Shown here: positions 25,243-35,557 of the stretch, in pieces
Layout: every line of letters starts with the position of its first letter
Numbering within the stretch: the first letter of the stretch is position 1
NCBI GenBank assembly: GCA_028712665.1
Contig: JAQTRC010000027.1
Location: 1 to 37,318, forward strand
Length of the DNA: 37,318 nucleotides
Reading direction: 5' to 3'
DNA from: Desulfuromonadaceae bacterium
GTDB taxonomy: Bacteria; Desulfobacterota; Desulfuromonadia; Geobacterales; Pseudopelobacteraceae
Position numbers and translations under genes: made by a program
Notes under the pieces: model-generated
What the model saw: only the letters and a program-made list of their open reading frames with translations
Database searches by the model: none
Told to the model about the DNA's origin: nothing

Positions 25243-25830
25243 TTATAACATTCCCTTCGTAGACATGACCCCTTCAACCCGCGGATCCATCTGGGTGGCC
25301 ATATCCATTGCCCGCGCAAAGGCCTTGAAGCACGCCTCGATGATGTGGTGAACGTTTTCGCCGTACATGACGTTAATATGCAGGTTCAGTCCGGAGTGGT
25401 TGACAAATGCCTGGAAAAACTCCCGGGCCAGTTCTACATCGAATTCGCCGATCTTCACTTTGGGCAGGTTGACATGGTAGACCAGATAGGGTCTGCCGGA
25501 GATGTCAACCGAGACAGTTGCCAGAGTTTCATCCATCGGTACCGAAGCCTGACCATATCTGCGGATTCCCTTCTTGTCGCCCAATGACTTTTTGAAGGCT
25601 TCGCCCAACACTATGCCGATGTCTTCTACGGTGTGGTGAAAATCGATATCGATGTCACCGCAGGCTTCGACCTCAAGGTTGAAAAACCCGTGACGGGCAA
25701 ACAGGTTGAGCATGTGATCCAGAAACGGTACCGAGGTGCAGATTTTGGACTCGCCCGAACCGTCCAGCGCCAGCGACAATTTGATTCTGGTTTCCTTGGT
25801 AACACGTTCGATTGCTGCTCTGCGCGACAT
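25243..25830 (-). CDS. hisB: imidazoleglycerol-phosphate dehydratase
   Basis: HisB catalyses the sixth step of histidine synthesis, dehydrating imidazole-glycerol phosphate to imidazole-acetol phosphate. The 195-residue form is the single-domain enzyme, without the phosphatase half found in E. coli. Metal-binding motifs [25 protein letters not shown] and [14 protein letters not shown] are all present. ATG 25830 is preferred because AAGGAGG stands 8 nt before it; the frame is open for 31 codons further but those lie in hisC. It starts 14 nt after hisC and is the last gene of the his run, followed by a terminator. Confidence 0.96.
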   Translation of the reverse strand: MSRRAAIERVTKETRIKLSLALDGSGESKICTSVPFLDHMLNLFARHGFFNLEVEACGDIDIDFHHTVEDIGIVLGEAFKKSLGDKKGIRRYGQASVPMDETLATVSVDISGRPYLVYHVNLPKVKIGEFDVELAREFFQAFVNHSGLNLHINVMYGENVHHIIEACFKAFARAMDMATQMDPRVEGVMSTKGML

Positions 25831-25844
25831 AAACTCCTCCTTGA

Positions 25845-26897
25845 TTACCCAATCTCTTTTATTGCTGCCAATGTCCGCTCCATCTCCTGCTCTGTCCCGA
25901 TCGAGATCCGGAGACCGTGGCACAATATCGGATCCGAAAAGAAACGCACCAATATTTTGCGCTCGAACAAACTTTCATAGACCCGCTTACCGTTTCTGTC
26001 CGGCGGCGTGGCGAAAACATAGTTGCCCTGGGACGGTATGACTTCGTAGCCAATGGCACACAACTCTGCAGAGAACCACTCCCGTGTTTCACGGATTTTC
26101 AGGCAGCATTCTCTTAAATATGACTGATCCAGGAGAGCGGCCACGCAGGCGGCTTGGGCCAGACGGTCAAGGTTGTAATGGTCGCGAATCTTGTCCAGGG
26201 CGGCAATCACCTCGGGGCGGGCTATACACAGGCCGAGCCGCATGCCTGCCAGCGCATAGCTTTTGGAAAGGGTGCGGGTTACGACGACATTGTCGTATTT
26301 TCGTACCAGATCCAACGCTGTCCCATCGGCAAAGTCGGCATAAGTTTCATCAAGCACCAGCATCCCGTCACAACGCTGCGCCAACTCCTCAATGTACCCA
26401 ATCGGAAAAGAGGGTCCGAGCGGCGCATTGGGGGTGGTAAGAAAAAAGATCTTCCCCTCGTAACGCTCCGGAAACCGGGCGATGCGGAAATCTTCCGTCA
26501 GTCCGTATGTTCGCGTGCGTGCGCCCTGGATCTCCGCGAGAGTAGCGTAGTAGGAGTAGGAGGGGTGGACGTAGGCGATTTCTTCTCCCTCTGCGGCAAA
26601 GGCGCGGATCAGGTTGTTGAGCACCTCGTCCGAACCGTTGGCCATGATTATCCAGGAGGGGTCGAAGCCGTACAGCTCACCGGCTACCTCACGCAACTGC
26701 CGGCTTGACGCTGAAGGATAGGTGTGCAGGCGGGCTCCATCGGTACCGAGTTCCGCCAGGATGGCCTCAACTACCTTTGGCGATGGCGGATAGGAGTTCT
26801 CGTTTGTGTTGAGCTTGATCCATGAGGCGATGTCCGGCGGCTGATAACCTGGGACATAGCCCTGCATGGCGGCAATGTTGGGGCGAAGTGGGATCAC
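25845..26897 (-). CDS. hisC: histidinol-phosphate aminotransferase
   Basis: This 350-residue fold-type I PLP enzyme converts imidazole-acetol phosphate and glutamate to histidinol phosphate. The N-terminal [12 protein letters not shown], the PNAP(L)G segment, LDETYADF with the PLP-ring Asp, Lys212 in [10 protein letters not shown] (Schiff base) and MRLGL are all in place. The start codon is GTG 26897, with GGAG 7 nt upstream inside the end of hisD, and the two genes are one base apart. The PNAPLG segment has Ala where most members have Pro-Asn-Asn-Pro or similar, a mild variation. Confidence 0.95.
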   Translation of the reverse strand: MIPLRPNIAAMQGYVPGYQPPDIASWIKLNTNENSYPPSPKVVEAILAELGTDGARLHTYPSASSRQLREVAGELYGFDPSWIIMANGSDEVLNNLIRAFAAEGEEIAYVHPSYSYYATLAEIQGARTRTYGLTEDFRIARFPERYEGKIFFLTTPNAPLGPSFPIGYIEELAQRCDGMLVLDETYADFADGTALDLVRKYDNVVVTRTLSKSYALAGMRLGLCIARPEVIAALDKIRDHYNLDRLAQAACVAALLDQSYLRECCLKIRETREWFSAELCAIGYEVIPSQGNYVFATPPDRNGKRVYESLFERKILVRFFSDPILCHGLRISIGTEQEMERTLAAIKEIG

Positions 26898-26898
26898 G

Positions 26899-28191
26899 TC
26901 ATTTCTCCAGTCGGATACTCACAGAGCGACCGTGCGCCTCCAACCCTTCCAGCCTGGCAATCCGCACGATGTCGTTTCCCAGACGCTTCAACCCCGCCTC
27001 AGAAAAGTAGACAATCGAAGATTTCTTGACGAAATCGTCCACCGAGAGAGGTGAGAAGAAACGGGCAGTGCCACCGGTCGGAAGGGTATGGTTCGGACCG
27101 GCCAGATAATCTCCGACCGCCTCGGGGGTCCAGTGCCCCATAAATATTGCGCCGGCGTTGATTATCTGCGGCAGGATGGCGAATGGGTCGGCCACCGCCA
27201 GTTCCAGGTGCTCCGGCGCAATCCGGTTGGAGAATTCGATCGCTTCATCAAGAGTTTCCGAGACAATGATGGCGCCGTATTTATCCCATGAAGCGCGGGC
27301 TATTGTCTCACGCGAAAGTCCGGCGAGCTGACGCTCCACCTCGGCGGCCACCTGTTCGCCAAATGAACGGCTTGTCGTTATCAGAATCGAGGAGGCCAAT
27401 TCGTCATGCTCGGCCTGGGATAGCAGGTCGGCGGCGATCTGTGCCGCTGATCCGCTGCCGTCATTGATGACAAGTATCTCGCTTGGCCCGGCAATCATGT
27501 CTATGCCGACCTGTCCGAAGACCAGCTTCTTCGCTGTCGCCACGTAGATATTGCCCGGCCCGGTTATTTTGTCCACTTTCGGCACAGTCGCGGTGCCGTA
27601 GGCAAGGGCCGCTATGGCCTGTGCCCCGCCGATGCGAAAGATGCGGTCAACGCCGGAGAGAGCGGCTGCCACCAATACATGAGGGTTGATCTCTCCACCA
27701 GGGGTGGGGGCTACCATGATTATTTCACCAACACCCGCGACCTTGGCCGGAACAGCGTTCATTATCACGCTGCTGGGATAGCTGGCTTTGCCGCCCGGCA
27801 CGTATATGCCTACCCGCGCCAGCGGTGTAACTTTCTGCCCCAGCATGATGTCCGGCTCTTCGGTAGATATCCATGTCTGCTGTTTCTGCTTTTCATGGAA
27901 GCGTTTCACACGATCTGCCGCCAGCTGAAGGGCGGCGACGTCTTCGGCGGAAACATTCGCAAAGGCGGTCTCGATCTCCTTTGCGGAGACCTCCAGTTCG
28001 GCAACCGTTGCGGCTTCCAGCCGGTCGAAACGGCGTGTCAGTTCCAGCAGAGCGGCGTCGCCACGCAGACGGACATCGGCGATGATCTTGAGCACGGTCT
28101 GTTCAACTTCGAGTCCCGACTCCTCTCCGCGTGCGAGAATCGCATCTAACTTTTGATTAAAGCCGGGATCATTGATGTCAAGAAAAAGCAT
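26899..28191 (-). CDS. hisD: histidinol dehydrogenase
   Basis: This 430-residue zinc enzyme performs the last two NAD-dependent oxidations from histidinol to histidine. Conserved segments include [42 protein letters not shown], the catalytic and zinc residues in [20 protein letters not shown], and [14 protein letters not shown]. Length matches E. coli HisD (434). ATG 28191 has GGAG 7 nt upstream. It lies between a small lipoprotein gene and hisC, all in the same direction. Confidence 0.96.
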   Translation of the reverse strand: MLFLDINDPGFNQKLDAILARGEESGLEVEQTVLKIIADVRLRGDAALLELTRRFDRLEAATVAELEVSAKEIETAFANVSAEDVAALQLAADRVKRFHEKQKQQTWISTEEPDIMLGQKVTPLARVGIYVPGGKASYPSSVIMNAVPAKVAGVGEIIMVAPTPGGEINPHVLVAAALSGVDRIFRIGGAQAIAALAYGTATVPKVDKITGPGNIYVATAKKLVFGQVGIDMIAGPSEILVINDGSGSAAQIAADLLSQAEHDELASSILITTSRSFGEQVAAEVERQLAGLSRETIARASWDKYGAIIVSETLDEAIEFSNRIAPEHLELAVADPFAILPQIINAGAIFMGHWTPEAVGDYLAGPNHTLPTGGTARFFSPLSVDDFVKKSSIVYFSEAGLKRLGNDIVRIARLEGLEAHGRSVSIRLEK

Positions 28192-28220
28192 TTTACAACT
28201 CCATAAAAACTATTTTATGC

Positions 28221-28739
28221 TCACTTGGCAAATCCCTTTGCGCCCCTCAGGTCAAGCTTGAGCAGAACCGCTGCTTTCCCCAGGTCATTATTGTATTCAC
28301 TTGCTACAACTTGCGCGCCTTTCAGAAAAGCTTCCAGGTGGCTGCTATAACTGCTGAAACTGATTTCGCCGTTGGTCGCTCGCGGGGAAAAGTATTCGGC
28401 AAGATTACGCTGTGCTACGACCTCTGCGGCGCGCAAGGCGGTAAGTCGTTTCTTTCCTGCTCCCTCTGCTCCGGCAACCGGATATCCTTCTCCATACGCC
28501 AGCACTATCCCCTGCTCAAAAGCTTTATCGTACTCCGCAACTCCGGCCTGACCTGCATTGATGGCCAATTTGTTTTCAGCCAACCAAATATCCAGCTCTG
28601 GAAAGGTGGAGGTAGAGAGATGAGATGCCTTCTGGCTGCCGGAGGATACTGAGTCGGGGGCTTTGCCGGCCGGAGCCGTACAGCAGGCAGCGATAAGTAA
28701 ACAGATAAGCATGTAAAAAATTCGGATATTTGTTTTCAT
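28221..28739 (-). CDS. small putative lipoprotein inside the his run (LPP20-like pattern)
   Basis: This 172-residue protein has a lipoprotein signal with lipobox IAAC (Cys19), then a Ser/Thr-rich linker. The C-terminal part, ALRAAEVVAQRNLAEYF and later KGAQVVASEYNNDLGKAAVLLKLDL, has the Ala-rich helix plus strand pattern of LPP20/FlgP-type lipoproteins. That family link is tentative. ATG 28739 is chosen because it begins the signal peptide and has GGGAG just upstream. It sits 20 nt after hisG and 29 nt before hisD, so it is probably co-transcribed with histidine genes although nothing in it suggests a role in histidine synthesis. Function unknown. Confidence 0.75.
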   Translation of the reverse strand: MKTNIRIFYMLICLLIAACCTAPAGKAPDSVSSGSQKASHLSTSTFPELDIWLAENKLAINAGQAGVAEYDKAFEQGIVLAYGEGYPVAGAEGAGKKRLTALRAAEVVAQRNLAEYFSPRATNGEISFSSYSSHLEAFLKGAQVVASEYNNDLGKAAVLLKLDLRGAKGFAK

Positions 28740-28759
28740 ACATGTTCTCCCATCTTCCG

Positions 28760-29398
28760 TCACAGGATCTTTTCCAGTTCCTTTATTATTTCGGATATCC
28801 GCTTATGCTTGGTTTTCAGGCTGGCCCGGTTGACAATAAGTCTCGTAGTTATCTCGGCGATTGTTTCTACCTCTACCAATCCGTTCTGCCGCATGGTCTC
28901 ACCGGTCGAAACCAGATCCACGATCCGCTCGGATAGACCGACCAGCGGCGCCAACTCGATAGAACCGTAGAGTTTGATAATCTCAACCTGAATACCTCTG
29001 GAAGCAAAGTAACTTTCCGTTATATGCGGATACTTGGTGGCAATACGCAGATGTGACCATGACGATGGGTCATCGACTTTCGCAAGGTTCGCCGGTTCGG
29101 CCACCATCATGCGACAGTAGCCGAATTTGAGATCCAGAGGTTCATAGACATCCCGGCACTGCTCCATCAGGGTGTCCTTTCCGACTATTCCGAGGTCGGC
29201 GCTGCCATATTCGACATAAGTCGGAACATCGGTGGCCCGAACAATCATATATCGCATCCGCTGTTCCGGGTTCTCAAAGATCAGTTTGCGCGAGTCGGAG
29301 AGCAGTTCCCGGCAATCTATACCGATCCGGCCGAACAGTTCGACCGATTCTTCCAGGATGCGCCCCTTCGGGATTGCTATTGTAATAAAATCGGTCAT
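28760..29398 (-). CDS. hisG: ATP phosphoribosyltransferase, short form
   Basis: HisG starts histidine synthesis by joining ATP and PRPP. The 212-residue protein has ITIAIPKGRILEES, DLGIVGKDTL and the PRPP-binding segment DLVSTGETMRQNGL. It ends after the catalytic domains, without the ACT-like regulatory domain of the 299-residue E. coli enzyme. This is the HisG-S form, which in known cases needs the HisRS-like subunit HisZ; no hisZ is in this window. ATG 29398 matches family N-termini but has no Shine-Dalgarno. A TTG at 29413 overlaps the stop of a small upstream ORF as TTGA, so coupling from that ORF may provide initiation. Confidence 0.94.
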   Translation of the reverse strand: MTDFITIAIPKGRILEESVELFGRIGIDCRELLSDSRKLIFENPEQRMRYMIVRATDVPTYVEYGSADLGIVGKDTLMEQCRDVYEPLDLKFGYCRMMVAEPANLAKVDDPSSWSHLRIATKYPHITESYFASRGIQVEIIKLYGSIELAPLVGLSERIVDLVSTGETMRQNGLVEVETIAEITTRLIVNRASLKTKHKRISEIIKELEKIL

Positions 29399-29409
29399 GA
29401 AATCAGTAT

Positions 29410-29460
29410 TCAAAAAGTCAGTAGTAAGAGGCCAGAATGTTTTCTTCTGACTCTTAGCAT
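29410..29460 (-). CDS. possible 16-codon leader ORF upstream of hisG
   Basis: A perfect AAGGAGG (minus strand, 29472-29478) follows murA and is not used by any recognised gene. Eleven nt later an ATG opens 16 codons including four Leu codons in a row (CTC TTA CTA CTG) and one His. Its TGA overlaps an in-frame TTG of hisG as TTGA. It could be a coupling or leader ORF. It is not a classical his attenuator, since there is no His run. The 11-nt spacing is long, so it may be chance. Confidence 0.3.
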   Translation of the reverse strand: MLRVRRKHSGLLLLTF

Positions 29461-29481
29461 TCTGAATTCTGCCTCCTTGGT

Positions 29482-30735
29482 CTATTCTTTGACCCGCACG
29501 ATATCTGCTCCCAGCCCGGAGAGCTTTTTCTCAATCGATTCATACCCACGATCCAGGTGATAGACTCTGGAGACCTCGGAAGTGCTGTCGGCTGCCAGTC
29601 CGGCCAGGATCAGCGAGGCCGAGGCGCGCAAGTCGGTAGCCATTACCGGTGCGCCGGAGAGTTTCTTGACCCCCTTGACAGTGGCAGTATTCCCCTCTAC
29701 GGTTATGTCTGCCCCGAAACGGAGCAACTCCGACACGTGCATGAAGCGGTTCTCAAAGATGTTTTCCGAGATTACACTGGCTCCGTCAGCCACGCACATC
29801 AGCGCCATGAACTGGGCCTGCATGTCGGTCGGAAAGCCGGGGTAGGGACGGGTCTTGATGTTAACACCCTTGACTGTTTTTGGCCCCTTGACGCGCACCA
29901 CGCCGTCGCGACTGGAGATCTCGACTCCTGCATCCTGCATCTTGAAGGCCAGGGCATCCAGATGTTCCAGTTTCATTCCGTGGATTTTGATATCGCCGCC
30001 TGTGATGGCGGCAGCGATCATAAAGGTTCCGGCTTCAATGCGGTCCGGCATGACCTCATAATTTGCGGCTGAAAGTCCCGAAACTCCCTGGATATGTATG
30101 GTGTCGGTGCCGGCCCCTTCAATTTTGGCTCCCATACGGTTCAGATATTGCGCCAAGTCAACGATTTCAGGTTCACGGGCCGCGTTTTCCAGTACCGTCT
30201 CCCCCTTTGCTGTAGCGGCTGCCATCATCAGGTGCTCGGTACCCCCGACTGTGGAGATGTCGAAATTGATTCGGGCGCCTTTGAGCCGCCTGCATTTTGC
30301 CTCGACATAGCCATGCTCGAGGAGAATCTCGGCTCCCAGCGCCTGCAAACCCTTCAAGTGCAGGTTAATCGGGCGGGCGCCGATAGCACAGCCTCCAGGC
30401 AACGAAACCCGCGCTTTTCCAAAACGCGCCAGAAGCGGACCCAGTACCAGAACAGAGGCGCGCATGGTCTTGACCAGTTCATAAGTAGCCTCATTGCTGT
30501 TGATGCCTGTGGTATCGATCCTTACGACATGTCCGTTTCCTTCGACCCATGATCCGAGTGATTCCAATACCTTGATGGTCGTATTGATGTCTCGCAGAAA
30601 CGGTACATTGCTGATCTGGTTCATACCAGGGGCCAGGATGGTAGCAATAAAAATAGGGAGGGCAGCATTCTTTGAGCCGCTGACGGTTACCTCGCCCTTA
30701 AGTTTTTTCCCCCCCTTGATGATGAGCTTGTCCAA
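29482..30735 (-). CDS. murA: UDP-N-acetylglucosamine 1-carboxyvinyltransferase
   Basis: MurA transfers enolpyruvate from PEP to UDP-GlcNAc, the first committed step of peptidoglycan synthesis. With a TTG start at 30735 the protein has 417 residues, close to E. coli MurA (419). Lys22-Asn23 in SGSKNAALP and Cys116 in [11 protein letters not shown] (the PEP- and fosfomycin-reactive cysteine) are present, so fosfomycin sensitivity of the enzyme is expected. GAGGA lies 7 nt before the TTG. A promoter at 30768-30796 excludes the 31 open codons upstream. It heads the run murA, hisG, lipoprotein, hisD, hisC, hisB. Confidence 0.95.
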   Translation of the reverse strand: MDKLIIKGGKKLKGEVTVSGSKNAALPIFIATILAPGMNQISNVPFLRDINTTIKVLESLGSWVEGNGHVVRIDTTGINSNEATYELVKTMRASVLVLGPLLARFGKARVSLPGGCAIGARPINLHLKGLQALGAEILLEHGYVEAKCRRLKGARINFDISTVGGTEHLMMAAATAKGETVLENAAREPEIVDLAQYLNRMGAKIEGAGTDTIHIQGVSGLSAANYEVMPDRIEAGTFMIAAAITGGDIKIHGMKLEHLDALAFKMQDAGVEISSRDGVVRVKGPKTVKGVNIKTRPYPGFPTDMQAQFMALMCVADGASVISENIFENRFMHVSELLRFGADITVEGNTATVKGVKKLSGAPVMATDLRASASLILAGLAADSTSEVSRVYHLDRGYESIEKKLSGLGADIVRVKE

Positions 30736-30767
30736 TAAAAGTTCCTCTTCAATCCTAGAATGTCGCC

Positions 30768-30796
30768 ATATTACTTGATGGTCAGGCTCTTGTCCA
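30768..30796 (-). promoter_or_regulatory. probable murA promoter
   Basis: On the minus strand TGGACA (-35) and TAATAT (-10) are 17 nt apart, 5/6 and 4/6 consensus matches. Transcription would begin near 30761, about 25 nt before the TTG start of murA, which fits the GAGGA ribosome-binding site. Confidence 0.55.
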
Positions 30797-30830
30797 AAGA
30801 AAAGTTGGCATAAATTTGTCGCACCCATCT

Positions 30831-30858
30831 TTGAAAAGTGACCGTTTGTTCATATACT
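30831..30858 (+). promoter_or_regulatory. probable promoter of the kinase/HD-GYP operon
   Basis: TTGAAA (30831-30836) and TATACT (30853-30858) are 16 nt apart and each match the sigma-70 consensus at 5/6. The leader to the preferred ATG at 30962 would be about 95 nt. It is divergent from the murA promoter, with the two about 35 bp apart. Confidence 0.6.
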
Positions 30859-30961
30859 TAAATTATCGGCAGCTTCGAATTTGACATACCTTAATTCTGC
30901 AAAACTGTGTTATTGTTCGACTACAACGAGTTATCGACACTATATGCTACAGGTAGAGATT

Positions 30962-33900
30962 ATGTCCCGATTTACCTTCAAGACCAAGGTTACACTGTTT
31001 TTCCCGATAGCGATAACTGCGGCGCTCGCCGCCCTTCTCTTCCTGATCTTGTCGGTTCTGCAGACGCAGACCCAAAAAACGATAGCCGCTCAGCAGTTAC
31101 AGACGGTTTCCATTCTTGCTGACGCTACGGACCGGAGTGTTGAGACACTTCAGGAAACCCTTTCCGTCATTGCCGGGAGAATATCCAGGTCGATGATCGA
31201 CGACCCTAAACAGGCGCTTGCATATCTGCAGCAGTATGATGAGCATCTCTTTGATTTTGATAACGGACTGTTCCTTTTTGATTCCAAGGGAAGGATAGTG
31301 GCGGAACTCCCGCTTGGGCTGCAACGGGTCGGTAAGGATTTTTCATTTCGTGACTACTACAAACAGACAGTCGCCACCCGCCGCAGGTTTATTTCCGATC
31401 CATACGTCTCATCGCAGGATCACCACCCCCCCGCAATGATGTTTACTTCGCCGATATTTAACGAGAATGGTTCCCTGATAGCGGTTTTGGGCGGAAGCAT
31501 GGATCTGACCAAAGCGCCGTTTCTCAGCTGGCTGGAAAACATCAGGTTAGGAAAGAACGGATATATGTTTCTTTTCAACACGGATCGCCTGATGATTCTC
31601 CATCCGGACAAGAGCCGTATCATGAAGAAGGATATCCCGCCCGGTGCAAACAAACTTCTGGATAAGAGCATAGAGGAGGGGTTTGAAGGTACCGGAGAAA
31701 CGATCAACTCACGCGGTCTGCAGACATTGTCTACATTCAAACGCCTAAAGACTAAGAACTGGATACTGGCCGCTAATTATCCACTGACTGAGGCGTATGC
31801 ACCGGCACACAAAATCAGAACCGCTTTTTTGATTGTTTTGCCGATCTGTTCTTTTGGGCTGTTCTGGATCATGAGGCGCTATTTGAACAGGATGACGGAC
31901 CCGATCATGAAACTTGCCCGGCATGTTGAAGATCTCCCCTTGAAAAGCGGCAGCGAGCGTATATTCATCTCAGGCGGCGGCGATGAGATCGCTGTTCTGG
32001 AACAAGCCTTCAATGACCTGGTCCGTGAAGGCGATCTTCAACGGAGCAAGCTGGAAACCGATCTGCAGAGATATGAACGTGCCGACGCACAACTCCATCG
32101 CCAGAACGAATACCTGCAGGCCCTGCACGAAACGACCCTGGGGTTGATCAGCCGGTTGGACGTGGCCAGCCTGCTGCAGGCGATTGTTACACGCGCCGGT
32201 ACCCTTGTCGGCACGGAACATTGCTTTGTATATCTGAAAAACGTTTCAGGAACCGAAATGGAGATGATGTTCCAGAGCGGTATTTATAACCATCTCCATC
32301 ATTATCCGATCAAGCCGGGAGAGGGTATTGCCGGCCGCATCTGGAACAGCGGGAAAATGTTCCATATTGATGATTACGCCAGATGGGAAGGACGCCTGCC
32401 GGACCCGGACCGGGATGTGCTGAGGGCAATGGCAGGTGTGCCGCTTAAGTCCGGCGAAGAGACGGTCGGAGTCCTCGGGGTTGCTTTTGTCGACGAAAAG
32501 GTCTTTTTAGACGATGAACAGCTGAAACTTCTGATCCAGTTTGGTGAACTGGCTTCTCTGGCTCTTGAAAATGCACGCCTTAGCGATGAGTCCAAACGTG
32601 AACTTTCCGAAAGGATAAAGGCCGAGGAAAACCTGCGCAAGTTTTCGGTGGCGGTGGAACAGAGCCCGGTGTCGATTGTTATCACTGATACTGCCGGTAC
32701 CATCGAATATGTTAACCAGCATTTCACGAAGTTGACAGGTTACAGCCTGGAAGAGGCTGTCGGTCTTAATACACGAATTCTCAAAACCGGAGAGACCAGT
32801 CCCGATGAGTACAGACAGTTGTGGGAAACTATTCTGGCCGGCGGCGAGTGGCGCGGTGAGTTTCACAACCTCAAGAAGAATGGAGAGCTGTACTGGGAGC
32901 AGGCATACATCTCGCCCATCCGGGACAAAGACGATCGCATAACCCACTTCATTGGCATCAAGGAAGATATAACGGAGCGCAAGCAGCTTGAGAACCAACT
33001 GCATCACTCGCAGAAGATGGAGGCCATAGGGCAGCTGGCGGGGGGAATTGCACACGATTTCAACAACATTCTGACCGCCATTATTGGTTACTCCAGTATC
33101 ATGCAACTGAAGCTTCCTGACGGCAGCCCGCTGAAGAAGAATGCCGAACAGATAGTAGTGACCGCCGAGAGGGGCGCCAGGCTGACCCAGGGGCTATTAG
33201 CATTTAGTCGCAAACAGGCCACAAATCCGGTAGAGGTAGACCTTAACGAGGTGCTGAACCGGGTACATCAGCTTTTGCTGCGTTTGATAAGTGAAGATAT
33301 AAATCTGGAAATAATTATCTCACATCAGGGACTGCCGGTTTTGGCCGACAGCGTCCAGATCGAGCAGGTACTAATGAATCTGGCCACCAATGCCCGCGAT
33401 GCACTCCCTAAGGGTGGTTCAATAGTTATAAAGTCCGAGGCGGTCAACATTGATTCAGATTTCATTTTGGCGAGGGGATTCGGGTATCCTGGAAACTATG
33501 CCCTTTTGACTTTTACCGACAACGGAGAAGGGATGGATGACGAAATTGTCAAGCATATCTTCGAGCCGTTTTACACGACCAAAGAGCTTGGCAAGGGAAC
33601 CGGCCTGGGCCTTTCCATCGTTTATGGCATCATCAAGAAGCATGGCGGGTACATCACATGCCAGAGCAAGATCGGAACCGGCACTTCCTTTCACGTCTAT
33701 CTCCCACTCCTGGCCGGGTTGGGGTCCGATGAGGAAAAGAACCCCTCGGAAAGTGGTCTGCCGAACCAGGGTACTGATGTAATCCTGGTGGCGGAAGATA
33801 ACGATATCGCACGTTCTCTCGCAAAAGAGATACTGGAGGAGTTTGGCTATTCTGTTCTTGAGGCCAAGGATGGTCAGGAAGCGCTTGAAATATTCAAGGA

Positions 33901-34144
33901 TAACGCTGATAGCATCGACCTGATTATCCTGGATGTGATTATGCCGAAACTCAACGGTAGAGAGGTCTATGATGCAGCGCGGGCAATTGATCCGTTGGTG
34001 AAAATTCTATTCTGCAGCGGCTATGCAAACGACTTGGTAATCAGTCAGGGAGGTTTGGATAAGGGGATGAATTACCTGGCCAAACCGTTCACTCCGAAGG
34101 AGCTGCTTATGAAAATCAGGGAGGTGCTGGATAATGGAGAGTGA
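30962..34144 (+). CDS. hybrid sensor histidine kinase: dCache-HAMP-GAF-PAS-HisKA-HATPase-REC
   Basis: This is a 1060-residue inner-membrane sensor. The first transmembrane helix (about 11-33) is followed by a periplasmic double-Cache-like domain (about 37-275, with [10 protein letters not shown]), a second helix (about 286-305), HAMP (about 306-360), GAF (about 388-543) and PAS/PAC (about 560-675). HisKA follows with His698 in [11 protein letters not shown], then the ATPase (about 794-917; N box [11 protein letters not shown] boxes DNGEGMDDE and GTGLGLS), then a C-terminal receiver with phospho-acceptor Asp991 in LIILDVIMP. Cache domains commonly sense small organic molecules. ATG 30962 is preferred because it starts the membrane anchor; the frame is open 27 codons upstream. 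It overlaps the next gene by 11 nt, so the REC-HD-GYP protein is the likely partner. Ligand unknown. Confidence 0.93.
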   Translation: MSRFTFKTKVTLFFPIAITAALAALLFLILSVLQTQTQKTIAAQQLQTVSILADATDRSVETLQETLSVIAGRISRSMIDDPKQALAYLQQYDEHLFDFDNGLFLFDSKGRIVAELPLGLQRVGKDFSFRDYYKQTVATRRRFISDPYVSSQDHHPPAMMFTSPIFNENGSLIAVLGGSMDLTKAPFLSWLENIRLGKNGYMFLFNTDRLMILHPDKSRIMKKDIPPGANKLLDKSIEEGFEGTGETINSRGLQTLSTFKRLKTKNWILAANYPLTEAYAPAHKIRTAFLIVLPICSFGLFWIMRRYLNRMTDPIMKLARHVEDLPLKSGSERIFISGGGDEIAVLEQAFNDLVREGDLQRSKLETDLQRYERADAQLHRQNEYLQALHETTLGLISRLDVASLLQAIVTRAGTLVGTEHCFVYLKNVSGTEMEMMFQSGIYNHLHHYPIKPGEGIAGRIWNSGKMFHIDDYARWEGRLPDPDRDVLRAMAGVPLKSGEETVGVLGVAFVDEKVFLDDEQLKLLIQFGELASLALENARLSDESKRELSERIKAEENLRKFSVAVEQSPVSIVITDTAGTIEYVNQHFTKLTGYSLEEAVGLNTRILKTGETSPDEYRQLWETILAGGEWRGEFHNLKKNGELYWEQAYISPIRDKDDRITHFIGIKEDITERKQLENQLHHSQKMEAIGQLAGGIAHDFNNILTAIIGYSSIMQLKLPDGSPLKKNAEQIVVTAERGARLTQGLLAFSRKQATNPVEVDLNEVLNRVHQLLLRLISEDINLEIIISHQGLPVLADSVQIEQVLMNLATNARDALPKGGSIVIKSEAVNIDSDFILARGFGYPGNYALLTFTDNGEGMDDEIVKHIFEPFYTTKELGKGTGLGLSIVYGIIKKHGGYITCQSKIGTGTSFHVYLPLLAGLGSDEEKNPSESGLPNQGTDVILVAEDNDIARSLAKEILEEFGYSVLEAKDGQEALEIFKDNADSIDLIILDVIMPKLNGREVYDAARAIDPLVKILFCSGYANDLVISQGGLDKGMNYLAKPFTPKELLMKIREVLDNGE

Positions 34145-35207
34145 TGTTTCGGGGAAAATTTTTGTGGTGGATGACGATCGTTTTGTGCTGGAAAGCGTTA
34201 CGACTCTTCTGACCGAATACGGTTTCAAGGTCTATCCGTTTACTAGCGGCAAGGATGCCGTAAAGCAATTTATAATGGAACCTGTAGACCTGGTTCTGAC
34301 CGACATCAACATGCCGATAATGGACGGTTTGGAACTGCTGGAGAAAATCCGTTTCCTGGACCGCGAGACGCCGGTTGTGCTGATGACCGCCTATGCAGAT
34401 CTGGATTTGGCGGTAAAGGCCATCCAGAAAGGTGCTTTCGACTTCATTATCAAGCCGTATCGTCCACCCTATCTGATTCATACCGTCGAAAAGGGGGTCA
34501 ATTTCAAACGTCTTACCCAGATTGAAAAAAACTACAAGATGGAGCTTGAGCGCACAGTAGAAAAACGGACAGCAGAGTTGAACCTGGCGTTGGGCGAGAT
34601 TACGAACATGAGCCGCGAAATCATTGAACGTCTTACTACTGCAGCCGAGCTTCGCGATGAGGATACAGGTCTGCACATCTCCAGGATCGGCAGGTATGCC
34701 AAACGATTTGCCCAATATATGCAGATGACCGACGATTTTGTGGACGACATTTCGATGGCCAGCGCGATGCACGATATCGGAAAAATCGGTATTCCCGATT
34801 CGATTCTGTTGAAGCCCGGCCCTCTGACCGAGGAAGAGTTCTCGATCATCAAACAGCATACGGTGATCGGCGAGCGCATCTTGAGGGGATCAACACATAG
34901 TATGCTCAAAATGGGCGCTGTCATTGCGGCAACTCACCACGAGCGCTGGGACGGCACCGGCTACCCGGCGGGATTGAAAGGGGATGAGGCGCCGTTGGAG
35001 GGGAGAATTGTGATGCTGGTTGATCAGTACGATGCTCTCCGCAACACCAGGGTATACAAGCAGGCTTTCGACCATGCCAAAACTTGCGATATAATACTCA
35101 AAGGAGATGGACGCACCATGCCGGAACATTTTGACCCGAAGGTTCTGACGGCTTTTTATGAAATAAAGGATGATATCGGGGAGATTTTTGAAAAAAGTCA
35201 GGAATGA
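34134..35207 (+). CDS. response regulator with REC and HD-GYP domains
   Basis: This 357-residue cytoplasmic protein has an N-terminal receiver (about 5-122; phospho-acceptor Asp57 in VLTDINMP, Lys107 in FIIKPY), a linker helix, and an HD-GYP domain (about 160-350). His213-Asp214 in [12 protein letters not shown] and [17 protein letters not shown] (GYP at 276-278) are intact, as is HFDP near the end. HD-GYP domains hydrolyse cyclic di-GMP (some also cGAMP), so the output is probably lower c-di-GMP or a change in a related signal. The 11-nt overlap with the hybrid kinase gene makes co-translation and phosphotransfer likely. Since some Geobacter proteins use 3',3'-cGAMP, the actual nucleotide should not be assumed. 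Confidence 0.93.
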   Translation: MESDVSGKIFVVDDDRFVLESVTTLLTEYGFKVYPFTSGKDAVKQFIMEPVDLVLTDINMPIMDGLELLEKIRFLDRETPVVLMTAYADLDLAVKAIQKGAFDFIIKPYRPPYLIHTVEKGVNFKRLTQIEKNYKMELERTVEKRTAELNLALGEITNMSREIIERLTTAAELRDEDTGLHISRIGRYAKRFAQYMQMTDDFVDDISMASAMHDIGKIGIPDSILLKPGPLTEEEFSIIKQHTVIGERILRGSTHSMLKMGAVIAATHHERWDGTGYPAGLKGDEAPLEGRIVMLVDQYDALRNTRVYKQAFDHAKTCDIILKGDGRTMPEHFDPKVLTAFYEIKDDIGEIFEKSQE

Positions 35208-35215
35208 GGGTGCAA

Positions 35216-35518
35216 TCATTGGAAAATAGGCATCTTCTCCTGAATGAGGATATACGGGCTTACTATCAGCATGGCGAATATTTTCTGCCGCTCTTCATTC
35301 CAGGAACGAATCTTTGAGTCGGAAGGTTTACCGATCATACCGTTTTCGACCCACCGCTGAATAATCTCGACATCGTCTGAGGCAACCTTTAAGGCGGTAT
35401 CGGCCAGGTCAAGGTTGTCGTCCACCAGAATAAGCCCGCCACGTTCAAGATGGGGACGGAGCGTTTCCCACTCTGCCTGATCGATCGAAAGCGCCAGTTC
35501 TTCCCTGCTTGGTATCAT
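35216..35518 (-). CDS. DUF2288 family protein
   Basis: This 100-residue protein, probably cytoplasmic, has the DUF2288 pattern: an early WETLRPHLERGGLILVDDNLDL, then VASDDVEIIQRWVENGMIGKPSD, and a hydrophobic end, VSPYILIQE. The function of the family is not known to me. ATG 35518 has AAAGG 7 nt upstream; a TTG five codons earlier is possible. It follows the glycosyltransferase gene by 39 nt and converges with the HD-GYP gene, leaving only 8 nt between stops with no visible terminator. Confidence 0.75.
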   Translation of the reverse strand: MIPSREELALSIDQAEWETLRPHLERGGLILVDDNLDLADTALKVASDDVEIIQRWVENGMIGKPSDSKIRSWNEERQKIFAMLIVSPYILIQEKMPIFQ

Positions 35519-35557
35519 TATAAAACCTTTCAACCGGATGGTGTAGCAGCGTTTTTA

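Noticed and set aside
29399-29481. Classical histidine attenuator before hisG
   Set aside because: There is no run of His codons and no terminator-type hairpin with a T-run; only one His codon occurs in the small ORF.
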